Positions 1-7,981 are shown, numbered from the stretch's first letter. The stretch: DNA of 22,108 nucleotides from Candidatus Baldrarchaeota archaeon (GCA_030587435.1 JAUQZC010000111.1:1-22108); one strand, 5' to 3'. Numbers and translations are program-made. Notes: generated by a model not told the origin, from the sequence alone.

Positions 1-230
1 ACTGGTATTTTGCATCTTTTACATGCGGTTAAAACAACATTAATTGCATCATTAATGGTTTTGCATGGCTCATCGCTGATAACTTTAGCAGTTTTCAGGT
101 ATTCGTACATTTTTTCACCCATTTCTGACGCCACTTGAACAAATGCAGGTCCTATGAAATTTTTTAAGCTTTTCCACCCAGATAGTATGTAAGCATAAAT
201 AGGGAAAAGATTTTCTTCTTTTTCAACCAT
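1..230 (-). CDS. V4R-like domain protein, N-terminal part (cut by window edge)
   Basis: An open frame reads leftward from an ATG at 230 and runs off the window, giving 76 residues. It begins MVEKEENLFPIYAYILSGWK and continues with KNFIGPAF and EMGEKMYEYLK. It is clearly a paralogue of the complete protein at 1339-1773: with both starts aligned, the IGP/VGP motif falls at the same residue (26-28), followed by a similar G-x-K/E-M/K-Y block. Both resemble the helical first part of the V4R (4-vinyl reductase-like, small-molecule-binding) fold. The cysteine-bearing part that would settle the family lies outside the window. No strong ribosome-binding site is seen before 230. The gene is real on paralogy; its ligand is unknown. 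Confidence 0.6.
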   Translation of the reverse strand, partial: MVEKEENLFPIYAYILSGWKSLKNFIGPAFVQVASEMGEKMYEYLKTAKVISDEPCKTINDAINVVLTACKRCKIP

Positions 231-343
231 TACAGCTCACCGTCTAATAATTGTAGTTAACTTTCTTGAATATAAGATCTTCTTTTTCTAACAATTTTAA
301 ATCCATGAATTTTTTGCAATTTTGTTAGATTAACTTTAAAAAG

Positions 344-1102
344 TCAGACAATAATCCCAAGAGCAATGGATGCAAGATAGGTTATACCAGTGACTGTGAA
401 TGGTAAAGTAATGTTATCTATGCCTCTAGGTGACACAGCCTCTACAATCATACCTGTAATTGCCGCTATAAAAGCTAAAACTAAAATCTGATTCCAGGCC
501 AATAGATAAAGACCGCTAAAGGGGCCGAAGAACCATATTGCAAGCACAGCACCAATAAATCCACCTGCAAAAACACCTAACGAGCCTTCCAGTGATCTTA
601 TTGCACCTGGAAATATTTGATATTTATGTTTACCCCACTTTTTACCTATGGGTGCAGCTAAACCATCTCCCCAATACATAACTGTTAGACCAGCTGCAGC
701 TGTGAACATGTACTGTATTGGAAGTATTTGAAAGGAGAAAATTGTAACTAAAATTGTTATTGAAAGAGCATAGTAAAATGGCCCGAAGATATGCCCTGTT
801 TCGTAGTCTTCTTCGCGAGCCATTGCTTCAAACCAGCTCGTAAGTTTTTTAATGGGAGATTTTGGGCTGGTTAGGTAAAGTAGAACTGTGAATGTTAATG
901 CTACGATGGTTGCAGGCCAGTAGTGAGGGTAAAAGGGGCACGTATATATTGCAAAGCCAGCAAAAAGGTGAATAATCTTTCTGGTAAAGGAAGAAGGATA
1001 GTTCATTTTCTTCCTAAGTGTTTCTCCAATCGATATTACAATGACTGTGTATAGGTAAGCTATGAGCATAACAATAAGATCCCATAAACTAAATAGTCCC
1101 AT
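344..1102 (-). CDS. Dolichol/phytol kinase-like CTP-dependent membrane enzyme
   Basis: A polytopic membrane protein of about 252 residues with roughly seven hydrophobic segments. Family-typical blocks are visible: RKIIHLFAG near residue 41, YWGDGLAAPIGKKWGKHKY near 143, RSLEGSLGVF near 168, and a late VSPRGIDNITLPF block. This order matches the SEC59/VTE5 branch of the phosphatidate cytidylyltransferase-like superfamily, which phosphorylates long prenols at the membrane using CTP. In archaea a dolichol, or a prenol salvaged for lipid or glycosylation carriers, is a plausible substrate, but the exact one cannot be told. ATG at 1102 is preferred over the GTG at 1111 because GAGGTG (1109-1114) sits 6 nt before it and contains that GTG. 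It could instead be annotated simply as a cytidylyltransferase-family protein. Confidence 0.72.
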   Translation of the reverse strand: MGLFSLWDLIVMLIAYLYTVIVISIGETLRKKMNYPSSFTRKIIHLFAGFAIYTCPFYPHYWPATIVALTFTVLLYLTSPKSPIKKLTSWFEAMAREEDYETGHIFGPFYYALSITILVTIFSFQILPIQYMFTAAAGLTVMYWGDGLAAPIGKKWGKHKYQIFPGAIRSLEGSLGVFAGGFIGAVLAIWFFGPFSGLYLLAWNQILVLAFIAAITGMIVEAVSPRGIDNITLPFTVTGITYLASIALGIIV

Positions 1103-1267
1103 TGCAGTCACCTCTTATAATCCTCTTATAGCACCTCTAGCTATATAGATTTTATGCGTGAACATTAAGTAATCTTTTAAACGGTTACACAACTCATGTT
1201 TTTCTTTTTTAGGCATAATTATGCGTTTTCTTTTTCTTCCTATATTTGCGGATTTCTCAAAATTAAA

Positions 1268-1278
1268 TTTTAATATAA
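1268..1278 (+). promoter_or_regulatory. TATA-like promoter for the V4R-like gene
   Basis: The AT-rich box TTTAATATAAC lies about 60 bp before the TTG start at 1339. That would place transcription start near 1300, leaving room for the GAGGTG ribosome-binding site at 1328-1333. Judged by eye only. Confidence 0.35.
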
Positions 1279-1338
1279 CCTTATCACAAACCTACAAAAC
1301 ATACTCATGATATGATTATAAATTTCGAGGTGTTTACA

Positions 1339-1773
1339 TTGAGCAGCGAGGAAAGCCTAAAAGATTTCTACACACAGCTACTTGCCGCTATCTGCGTGTC
1401 ATTGGAAGAAATAGTTGGGCCAGGGTCAAGGGCACTTTTATATGCATCAGGCAAAAAGTACGGTGAAAAAGCAACTGAGAACGTTGAGAAAACATCAGAT
1501 CTTAATGAGGCTATAAAAAAGATACTAGAAGTGTTCCACGACATATGGGAGGTTGAATTAAAAAACGATAATCAAGTAATTTTTAGAAAGTGCCCTATTA
1601 GAGAACTTTGCGAAAAAATGGGCATAGAACGAGGAGAAAAAGGAACCATACTATGCCACTACGTTGATGGAATATTTGCAGGTGCACTCTCAGGGATTTT
1701 AAACAAATCAGTAGAGATAAAGCTCATAAAATCAGCACCGGCGGCATGTATAAAAAATATCCTAGTAAAATAA
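1339..1773 (+). CDS. V4R-like small-molecule-binding domain protein
   Basis: A 144-residue soluble protein with no membrane segment. The first half is helical. The second half has cysteines in a V4R-like order: FRKCPIRELC, then ILCHYVDGIFAGALSG, then SAPAAC near the end. V4R domains bind small hydrophobic or aromatic ligands, or metals, and occur in regulators and in stand-alone archaeal proteins; the final C-x-F block is weak here. The ATG at 1312 is not the likely start. GAGGTG at 1328-1333 is spaced 5-6 nt from TTG at 1339, and this start brings the protein into residue-for-residue register with its paralogue at 1-230. The gene stands alone between two divergent or convergent neighbours, so context does not reveal a ligand. 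Confidence 0.6.
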   Translation: MSSEESLKDFYTQLLAAICVSLEEIVGPGSRALLYASGKKYGEKATENVEKTSDLNEAIKKILEVFHDIWEVELKNDNQVIFRKCPIRELCEKMGIERGEKGTILCHYVDGIFAGALSGILNKSVEIKLIKSAPAACIKNILVK

Positions 1774-1929
1774 TAATTTCTTGATTTTTTATGTTTTGAC
1801 GATTTATTGTATGTTTTGTTATAATATGTTACGAAAAACACCTATACGTTAGTAAAGTAGAAAAATGTAAACAAAAACGCTTATATTTTTGAAAGAAGAA
1901 ACATTATATGAGTACTACTGGAGGGATGT

Positions 1930-1962
1930 CTCAAAAAATAAACAAAAGGAAGCAAAAAGCCT
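1930..1962 (-). terminator. T-rich terminator-like tract after the methyltransferase
   Basis: Read on the minus strand, this stretch just past the methyltransferase stop holds several T-runs (TTTTT, TTTT, TTTTTT) broken by short G/C interruptions. Archaeal RNA polymerase commonly stops at such runs. There is no strong hairpin. Weak evidence. Confidence 0.3.
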
Positions 1963-1989
1963 CCTACTAACCTATTTTTCATTAAAACA

Positions 1990-2652
1990 CTAAAAATTTT
2001 TAGGTTCTACTTCTAAAATAAAAATTCTTTCCATTGGTGTTTTCATAGATGCTACAACAAACCACTCAAATTTGTTTTTCTTTAATATGTCAAAGAGAAA
2101 TTTTACATCTGCAATCGTACTATAAACCATTCTAACCCTACCATCTGGCTTAAGATAATCCTTAACATATGCAAAGAATTTTCTTATGACTTCGTATTTG
2201 TCTCCACAGAACCAGGCATGTTCTAAGAGATTTTTGGGGGTACTTGGAAGATATGGTGGAGAGAAAATTATCAAATCGAACTTTTCGTTTTTAACGGGTT
2301 CAAATAAATCCCCACATCGTACATCCACTTTATCAGCAACATTATTAATTTTAGCATTTATCCTAGCGCATTTCACTGCTTGAGGATTTATGTCTGTTGC
2401 CACAACTTTTTTCGCCTTTTCAGCGGCAAATATCGCTTGAATTCCGCATCCTGTCCCTAAATCTAGTACGTAATCTCCTTCCTTTACCCCTAAGTTCTTG
2501 GCTAGAAAACTGCTTGTAAGCGTTCCACGCGGAGAGAAAACATCTGGAAGCAGAATAAATGTTTTATCGAAGATTTTTATTTTCATTGGTTTTCTTATCG
2601 TCATGTGGATGAACTTCAATGCTAGTGCAGATAATTTCTGCTTGAATTTCAT
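1990..2652 (-). CDS. Class I SAM-dependent methyltransferase, HemK/PrmC-like
   Basis: A 220-residue cytosolic protein with a Rossmann-type methyltransferase fold. Motif I VLDLGTGCGIQAI is near residue 62, the acidic ribose-binding VVATDINPQAV near 82, GDLF near 113 and the catalytic-loop FSPPYLP near 128. The arrangement resembles archaeal HemK2/PrmC-type N5-glutamine methyltransferases, which modify release factor or other translation proteins, and small rRNA N-methyltransferases. The usual NPPY of HemK is SPPY here, so the target amino group cannot be assigned safely. A GGATG box lies only a few bases before the ATG, so the ribosome-binding site is weak. Convergent with the V4R-like gene. 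Confidence 0.68.
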   Translation of the reverse strand: MKFKQKLSALALKFIHMTIRKPMKIKIFDKTFILLPDVFSPRGTLTSSFLAKNLGVKEGDYVLDLGTGCGIQAIFAAEKAKKVVATDINPQAVKCARINAKINNVADKVDVRCGDLFEPVKNEKFDLIIFSPPYLPSTPKNLLEHAWFCGDKYEVIRKFFAYVKDYLKPDGRVRMVYSTIADVKFLFDILKKNKFEWFVVASMKTPMERIFILEVEPKNF

Positions 2653-2719
2653 GAGTCATCCCTTAATTTTAGTGGTTCAATTATTTCATCTTCGAATTTG
2701 GCAACTTATAAGAAGTATT

Positions 2720-2763
2720 ACTCATTTTTGAGTTACTACTTATCGAGTAGTAAACTATATATT
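2720..2763 (+). promoter_or_regulatory. Two tandem palindromes plus TATA box before the transporter operon
   Basis: Two perfect inverted repeats lie end to end. ACTCA-tttt-TGAGT occupies 2720-2733, and TACTACT-tatcg-AGTAGTA occupies 2734-2752. A TATA-like CTATATATT at 2755-2763 follows directly. A dimeric regulator bound here would sit next to the TBP/TFB site, so this is a likely operator for the S-component gene. The regulator is unknown; the riboflavin regulator RbkR is one possibility if the transporter is RibU-like. Confidence 0.5.
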
Positions 2764-2816
2764 TGTAAAGAACTTAACATGTGACCACTGGGCATGAATT
2801 TGAACGAGGTAATAAC

Positions 2817-3440
2817 ATGAGGGAGACAGAAAAGGTTAAAGTAGAGCTTGAGGCGGTTAAAACCATTAAATTCGTAGGTGGAACCATTCTTGGCACATTA
2901 TCCATAGTAATGGTACCCTTTACACAATTCATCCCTGATTTACCTTGGGGCATGAAAATGTTTGATCCTACAAGTTTTCCATGGCTTATTGCATTCTTCC
3001 TTTTCGGAGTTGAAGCAGCATTAATATCAGCCACAGTAGGTGCAATTGGAATAACATTCTTAGGGCATACACATTTCATAGGCGCAATAATGAAATTCAG
3101 CGCAACAGTACCCATGTTCTTGGTGCCAGCAGCAATTATTAAAGTTCTGCCGAAAATCAACTATAGTTCAAAAACTTTACGTAAACCTTACATATGGTTC
3201 CCGCTTGCATTTTTCGGAGCACTAACTAGATTCGTTGTTTGCTTTTTCTTAAACTTATATTGGGCTGTGCCTTTATGGACAGGGTTAACTACAAGCGAAG
3301 TCTTAGAAACATTCGGCGGATACTTTAACTTTTTCCTTATCGTTGTTGGATGGAATGCTTGGCAAAGCTTCTGGGACGCATTATTACCGTGGCTTATCAT
3401 ATATTCAACAAAACTTAACGAGAACTACAGCTACTGGTAG
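2817..3440 (+). CDS. ECF transporter S component-like membrane protein
   Basis: About 207 residues with six predicted hydrophobic segments and short charged ends. Features of energy-coupling-factor S components (RibU/PnuX-like) are visible: DPTSFPWLIAFFLFGVEAA, then a glycine-rich helix, IGAIMKFSATVPMFL, and a late NAWQSFWDALLPW helix. S components capture a vitamin or similar small substrate and work with a shared EcfAA'T module, which is not encoded in this window. ATG 2817 is chosen over ATG 2781 because GAGGT at 2806-2810 lies exactly 6 nt upstream. It is the first gene after a strong palindromic promoter and is followed 70 bp later by an MFS transporter on the same strand. Substrate not assignable; riboflavin is a guess from family resemblance. 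Confidence 0.6.
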   Translation: MRETEKVKVELEAVKTIKFVGGTILGTLSIVMVPFTQFIPDLPWGMKMFDPTSFPWLIAFFLFGVEAALISATVGAIGITFLGHTHFIGAIMKFSATVPMFLVPAAIIKVLPKINYSSKTLRKPYIWFPLAFFGALTRFVVCFFLNLYWAVPLWTGLTTSEVLETFGGYFNFFLIVVGWNAWQSFWDALLPWLIIYSTKLNENYSYW

Positions 3441-3510
3441 CAAACTATATCTAGTGCTTTATCAAACGAGGAGATTTTAAATTTACATGTGTATCTAAAA
3501 AGGGCAAAAT

Positions 3511-4728
3511 GTGAACGAAAAGAAACAGTATCATGAAATTTATAGAAAAAATGTTAGCCTATTAATGTTATCAGCAGCAATAACTATAAGCGGATCTCAA
3601 ATAGTTTTACCCTACATTTCTCTTTATTGGAAAATCGTAGGGAAAACATACATCTTTGTAGGTATTCTAAGTTTCCTTACCACTTTAATCCAGATCTTTG
3701 GATTCTCTATAAGCGGAGCCCTTTCGGATAAACTTGGCAGAAAGAGAATTTTAGTTCTTGCAACATTCGGATATTCTACAGGTTTTCTTGCCTATATATT
3801 TGCAAAAAATGTATATGAACTAGCCTTAGCTGCCTTGTTACTTTCCCTGTTCACATCAATTTCCACTCCTGCATTTATCGCACTTTTTGCAGATAGCACC
3901 CCTTCGAATAAATATGCAACCTACTTTTCCCTGCTTAACGTAACCATCTCTCTACCTTACTATGTAGTTCCTCTTCTCGGCGGCTATTTACTCAGCAAAT
4001 ACGGAATTATACAAGGTTTTAAAAGAGGTCTGGTTTTATCTGTTCTCTTAATACTTGTTGGGGCTTGTATCAGACTACATTTAAACGAAACCGTAGAAAA
4101 TAACATTAACGATTGCAGTTTAGGCTTAAATACTGTTAAAGAAGCTCTAATTGACACATTTAGGCTTGTAAAAAGATTAGACAAGAATTCTAAGATTCTT
4201 CTTTATATACAGTTCTTAGATAAGTTTACAATGGGATTAACAAATTATCTCGTAATTTTCTACGTATTAGACGTGATAGGATTATCTATTTCCCAATATA
4301 GTTACGCCTTAACATTTTTCGGAATACTGTGTACAGTTTTATCCTTTCCAGCTGGTAAAATCTCTGACAAAAAAGGCTGGACGAAAATGTTGCTTCTAAC
4401 TTTCTCAGCCTATTTCCTTTTAAACATTCTTTTCACTCTCTGCACTTCCTTCATATGTTTGCTTATGATATGGTCCTTCTCAGCCTTATTCTACGTCTTA
4501 CATACGTCTTCTTGGAGAGCTTTAACTGTTAATATAATTAAATTAGAAGAAAGAGGTAGATACAACGCGCTTATAGAGATCGTAGGTCAAGTTTCCTTTA
4601 TGATTTCAAGCCTCCTCGGTGCAGTATTTTACACAATTCTAAAACCACTGCCTTGGTATTTAAGCGCAATATTAGACATACTTATTTTAGGAATTCTTCT
4701 AAAAGTTCATAGTAGATTAAATAGGTGA
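3511..4728 (+). CDS. Major facilitator superfamily transporter
   Basis: A 405-residue protein with about twelve membrane segments. The MFS loop 2-3 signature is clear in the first half (SGALSDKLGRKRIL, near residues 72-85), and its counterpart AGKISDKKGWTKMLL lies near 284 in the second half, joined by a long central hydrophilic loop. MFS proteins move small solutes by proton or solute gradients; the fold alone does not give the substrate or direction. The start is GTG at 3511 with AGGG several bases upstream. The last bases (AATAGGTGA) carry the ribosome-binding site of the following fen gene, so the two are probably translated together. With the S component, this may be a transport operon for related compounds. 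Confidence 0.85.
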   Translation: MNEKKQYHEIYRKNVSLLMLSAAITISGSQIVLPYISLYWKIVGKTYIFVGILSFLTTLIQIFGFSISGALSDKLGRKRILVLATFGYSTGFLAYIFAKNVYELALAALLLSLFTSISTPAFIALFADSTPSNKYATYFSLLNVTISLPYYVVPLLGGYLLSKYGIIQGFKRGLVLSVLLILVGACIRLHLNETVENNINDCSLGLNTVKEALIDTFRLVKRLDKNSKILLYIQFLDKFTMGLTNYLVIFYVLDVIGLSISQYSYALTFFGILCTVLSFPAGKISDKKGWTKMLLLTFSAYFLLNILFTLCTSFICLLMIWSFSALFYVLHTSSWRALTVNIIKLEERGRYNALIEIVGQVSFMISSLLGAVFYTILKPLPWYLSAILDILILGILLKVHSRLNR

Positions 4729-4733
4729 GCTTT

Positions 4734-5768
4734 TTGGGAGTATATCTTACACCGATCATAACACGTAGAAAGAAAATTTCTTTCCATTACCTTTCTACTA
4801 AAAGAGTTGCTTTTGACGCTAACAATGAAATATACCAGTTTCTAGCTTTGATAAGGCAGCCGGACGGTAAACATTTTACAGATAGCACCGGTAGGGTAAC
4901 CTCTCACCTCATGGGCGTATTTTATAGAATCACGAGACTTGCAGAATACGGAATTTTGCCGGTATTTGTTTTTGACGGGGAACCTCATCCTCTGAAATTA
5001 AAAGAAATAGAGAAAAGAAGGGAGATTAAGAAGAAGGCTGAAAGAGAATGGCTAGAAGCACTGTTTCGCGGCGACCTTGCAACAGCATGGAGAAAAGCTA
5101 TACAAACAAGCAGATTAACAAGGGAGATGATTGAAGAAGTTAAAGAACTATTAGAGCTGATGGGATTACCGTGGGTTCAAGCTCCAAGTGACGCTGAGGC
5201 ACAGGCAGCATATATGGCTGCGAAAGGGGATGTATATTGTACCTGTTCAAGAGACTGGGATAGTCTACTTTACGGTTCACCTAGGCTAGTTAGATATTTA
5301 ACAATTAGTGGAACAGAGTTTTTGCCAAGTAAGGGAATAGTACGGCCCTTAGAACCTGAAATCATTGAACTAAATGTTTTATTAAATGATTTAAAAATTA
5401 CACGAGAACAACTTGTAGACATAGCTATATTAGTTGGAACTGACTTCAATGAAGGTGTTAAAGGTATAGGGCCTAAAAAAGCCTTAAAACTCATTAAAAC
5501 ATATGGAAGTATTGAAAACCTGTTGAAAAGCGGAAAAATACGGTTAGAGGAAGACTATAAAGAAATTAGAGAAATCTTTCTAAAACCAAAAGTAACAAAT
5601 AACTACGGATTGAAGTGGAAGCCACCAGACAAAGAGGGTATTATACGTTTTCTCTGCGAGGAAAGAGACTTTAAGAAGGAGAGAGTTGAAAACGCCATAG
5701 GAAGACTTGAAAAATTGCTGTCATATATTACACAGAGAAAACTCTCTGAATGGCTTTATCACAAATGA
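4734..5768 (+). CDS. fen: Flap endonuclease 1 (FEN-1/XPG family)
   Basis: This is the structure-specific nuclease that removes 5' flaps during Okazaki-fragment maturation and repair. It has 344 residues, normal for the archaeal enzyme. N-terminal and internal nuclease domains carry the metal ligands D28, D81, D153/E155 (PSDAEAQAAYMAA), D174/D176 (SRDWDSLL) and D237 (GTDFNEG). The helix-hairpin-helix KGIGPKKALKLIK follows, and the C-terminus ends in a PCNA-binding-like QRKLSEWL. Homologues usually have SEGEAQ, so the first acidic ligand there is Asp in place of Glu. TTG at 4734 is preferred over GTG 4725: it yields MGVYLTP, matching the conserved MGV start whose glycine sits near the active site, and AGGTG (4723-4727) is 6 nt before it. 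Overlapping coupling with the MFS gene is unusual company for a replication gene. Confidence 0.95.
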   Translation: MGVYLTPIITRRKKISFHYLSTKRVAFDANNEIYQFLALIRQPDGKHFTDSTGRVTSHLMGVFYRITRLAEYGILPVFVFDGEPHPLKLKEIEKRREIKKKAEREWLEALFRGDLATAWRKAIQTSRLTREMIEEVKELLELMGLPWVQAPSDAEAQAAYMAAKGDVYCTCSRDWDSLLYGSPRLVRYLTISGTEFLPSKGIVRPLEPEIIELNVLLNDLKITREQLVDIAILVGTDFNEGVKGIGPKKALKLIKTYGSIENLLKSGKIRLEEDYKEIREIFLKPKVTNNYGLKWKPPDKEGIIRFLCEERDFKKERVENAIGRLEKLLSYITQRKLSEWLYHK

Positions 5769-5785
5769 ATTATTAAAATTCGCAT

Positions 5786-6637
5786 TTACTTAGGAGAATG
5801 CACAATTTCTACATTTTTAATATCGTTTTCATTTAACTTTATATTATTTTCTTCCTTAGAGCTCCATTTTATAATTCTCATAGGTCTGTCTGGAACTAAT
5901 CCCATTTTCACTCTGCTTACATGTCTCCAGCTAATTGATGCAAAAAAACTTAAAGCTGGATCAAAAGGTATCCAACCAACTGGTGGAACCCAAGCTTCAC
6001 ACCATGCATGATATTCCCAAAAAATTTCACCATTTTTAGGAATTATAAATAGACCTACAGTTCTCCTACTAGGAATGTTATTAGCTCTAAGCAAAGCTAT
6101 AAAAAGATCCGAAAATTCATCACAGTCACCCTCTCTTCGCCTAAAAGCTTCAGCCGCTCCAAGTCTTTCTTTCATCTTATTTTTAAGCTTTAATCTATCA
6201 AGAACGAAATTAAAAGTGTTTTTTAGGATATCTACGTAGTTTTTACTTGATTCAAAAATTTCCTTTGCTGTTTGAGAAATATTTGGATCCCAGGTTTCCC
6301 AGTACTCTCTTCCCTTAATGTATTCTCTTAGATGGTGTGAAATTTTAACGGTTTTACTAATGCTTTTAGGCATGGGAAACATTAAGTTTAAAGTTTCTAA
6401 TCCCAATCTAACAACACTTACAAGTTTAGAAGGAGACTTTAAAGTTTTTATTTTTAAAAGACCATAAAAGTTGTCTTCTCCTAATCTTTTTATTTTCATT
6501 TTGGGCTGATGAAGCAAAACAACAGCATCTTGATGCTCATCTACAGCATATAAGGAGATACGTAAAAGAAGTTTCTTTATATCTCTAGCTCCACAATTTG
6601 TGATAATATTTTCTAAATCTAAAATTATTCTCAACAC
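5786..6637 (-). CDS. Transglutaminase-like cysteine hydrolase-fold protein
   Basis: A 283-residue protein without signal peptide or membrane segment. The transglutaminase-like core is in the second half: the catalytic cysteine C172 in REGDCDEFSDLFIALLRANN, histidine H210 in EYHAWCEAW and aspartate D226 in GWIPFDPAL, the usual Cys-His-Asp order. Archaeal and bacterial members are generally thought to act as proteases or amidases rather than cross-linkers. The first 150 residues are family-specific and I do not recognise them. The start is a GTG at 6637, or the adjacent TTG; AGGTG lies 4 or 7 nt upstream. It converges with fen, 17 nt apart, and is 182 nt downstream of mptE on the same strand. 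Substrate unknown. Confidence 0.75.
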   Translation of the reverse strand: MLRIILDLENIITNCGARDIKKLLLRISLYAVDEHQDAVVLLHQPKMKIKRLGEDNFYGLLKIKTLKSPSKLVSVVRLGLETLNLMFPMPKSISKTVKISHHLREYIKGREYWETWDPNISQTAKEIFESSKNYVDILKNTFNFVLDRLKLKNKMKERLGAAEAFRRREGDCDEFSDLFIALLRANNIPSRRTVGLFIIPKNGEIFWEYHAWCEAWVPPVGWIPFDPALSFFASISWRHVSRVKMGLVPDRPMRIIKWSSKEENNIKLNENDIKNVEIVHSPK

Positions 6638-6819
6638 TTCTCACCTAAGCTAGTACCACCACTCCTCCACTTACATAACATTTTTTAAAACCTCCTATAA
6701 CAATTTTTCGCCTCACCAAAACACTTTAGCAAAATATGAAGAACATACTGTTAAAACTGCAATTAATAAAAGTACAGCTTAATAATTAAAAATACGATTC
6801 GTATGTCAAGAAGTAGACG

Positions 6820-7545
6820 CTAAGGTTTCATATGTTCTATATCTAATTCCTTTTCCCTTCCTATCCAATCCACAAGTCTCTTTGCTATTTCCAGCTTTTT
6901 ACGTTTAACTTTTGAAGCTGGTTGAGAGCCTTTAAGCCAAGGCTTAGAATATTTCCCAACAATATCACCGAAATCCATTCCAATAAGCAAAATCTTTTTG
7001 ATGTTAAGATGAGATGCTAGAAAAACTCCTCTATCTCCATCCGTAAAGCCGCCAAAATTGTAAACAAAAGGTCTAGGTTCAACCTGGGTGGACCCTATAA
7101 CTTCACCGCTGAAAAACCTAACATAACTTTTAAGGCGTTCAATGTTATCGCCATGACCGTGAATAACCGTTACAGCACCTCTTTTATTTGCATATATAAG
7201 GTCCTCAACTTTACCATCTAAATCTGTGACAACTATATGAGGAATCACATTGTTCTCAATTAAAAACGAAGTTGCGCCGTCAGAGGAAATAACAACTGTA
7301 AACTCATCTAAATTCTTTATCACCATGCTAGATTTTTCAAGAGACGGACCAGCACCGATAACAGCAGCTTTTCTAAACTTTGAGAATCTACTTAGTAAAT
7401 CGTTGAAATCTAAAATGTTCTTCCCCTTTAATAGTTCGCTTAAAAAGTTAGTTGCTTCCTGATCTTGCTCGAAAGTAAGATTTAGCGTTTTTTTAATATA
7501 ATTATACCATTTTAACCATTTTTCTCTATCAATAACCCAACTCAC
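6820..7545 (-). CDS. mptE: 6-hydroxymethyl-7,8-dihydropterin diphosphokinase, MptE type
   Basis: This is the archaeal enzyme (DUF115 family) that pyrophosphorylates 6-hydroxymethyl-dihydropterin, a step toward tetrahydromethanopterin or related folate-like carriers. The 241-residue protein shows the family blocks in order: AAVIGAGPSLEKS near 61-73, VISSDGATSFL near 85, IVVTDLDGK near 103, VIHGHGDN near 125, GGFTDGDRGVFLA near 164 and ILLIGMDFG near 184. It is unrelated to bacterial FolK. GTG at 7545 is preferred over GTG at 7554 because AGGTG sits exactly 6 nt upstream of it, overlapping the alternative. A 162-nt gap separates it from the small gene upstream on the same strand. Its presence implies the host makes a pterin C1 carrier. 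Confidence 0.88.
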   Translation of the reverse strand: MSWVIDREKWLKWYNYIKKTLNLTFEQDQEATNFLSELLKGKNILDFNDLLSRFSKFRKAAVIGAGPSLEKSSMVIKNLDEFTVVISSDGATSFLIENNVIPHIVVTDLDGKVEDLIYANKRGAVTVIHGHGDNIERLKSYVRFFSGEVIGSTQVEPRPFVYNFGGFTDGDRGVFLASHLNIKKILLIGMDFGDIVGKYSKPWLKGSQPASKVKRKKLEIAKRLVDWIGREKELDIEHMKP

Positions 7546-7707
7546 TCTAAACACCTAATTCAAAATAAAATTTCTCTGACACACTTTACAGACTAATTCT
7601 TTAATAATTAATATCATATTGCTTAAAATTAATGGTAAGAATGAAATCGGATAGAATTTTTATGATAAGAGCTATGAAAACAAGAAAATATTAAAAGTTA
7701 AGTGATG

Positions 7708-7848
7708 TTAGGCGGCAACCATTCTTTTCATTCTATCTTCAAGGTTCGGGTTTAAAAATAGGTCGTCAATTTCATCTAATACTTTATCAATAACTACCCC
7801 AGCTATAAACTCGATGAGTTTGGCGTTACGTTTTATTTTCTGACTCAT
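7708..7848 (-). CDS. Small 46-residue protein of unknown function
   Basis: A short frame with a very good start: AGGTG at 7855-7859, 6 nt before ATG 7848, the same pattern as its neighbours. A TATA-like palindrome (7892-7906) lies at the distance expected for a 25-nt leader. The protein starts MSQKIKRNAKLIEFIAGVVI and ends NPNLEDRMKRMVAA. A basic N-terminus is followed by an amphipathic, partly hydrophobic helix (IEFIAGVVIDKVLDEIDDLF), then a polar tail. No family is recognised. The size and self-contained palindromic promoter would fit a small regulator, an antitoxin-like protein or a membrane-surface peptide, but nothing here decides. The expression signals make it likely to be real. Confidence 0.6.
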   Translation of the reverse strand: MSQKIKRNAKLIEFIAGVVIDKVLDEIDDLFLNPNLEDRMKRMVAA

Positions 7849-7891
7849 TTCGAGCACCTTGTGGCGAATTGATAGTTGTAATAGTTATTAC

Positions 7892-7906
7892 TACTATAAA
7901 ATAGTA
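7892..7906 (-). promoter_or_regulatory. Palindromic TATA-box region of the small gene
   Basis: TACTAT-aaa-ATAGTA is a perfect 6-bp-arm inverted repeat containing the TATA-like TATTTTATA (minus strand). It lies about 45 bp before the ATG at 7848. Wider arms GTGGCG (7861-7866) and CGCCAC (7907-7912) bracket it. A repressor here would directly occlude TBP. Confidence 0.45.
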
Positions 7907-7981
7907 CGCCACATAATATTTAAACCTTGCTATTACAAACATCTTCCATCCCTCACAAATAAACGCAATTCTCTCTTAAGG

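Noticed and set aside
1115..1216. 33-aa frame on the minus strand (starting MPKKEKHELCNR) ending just before the ribosome-binding site of the prenol-kinase-like gene
   Set aside because: No ribosome-binding site before its ATG, it overlaps the likely promoter of the next gene, and no recognisable family.
1907..1969. 20-codon frame starting MSTTGGMSQKINKRKQ after a TATA-like stretch
   Set aside because: Too short and basic by composition, no ribosome-binding site upstream, and it overlaps the terminator-like tract of the methyltransferase.
2774..3160. 128-aa minus-strand frame opposite the S-component gene
   Set aside because: It is antisense to a gene with clear membrane-protein character and has no ribosome-binding site or family signal.
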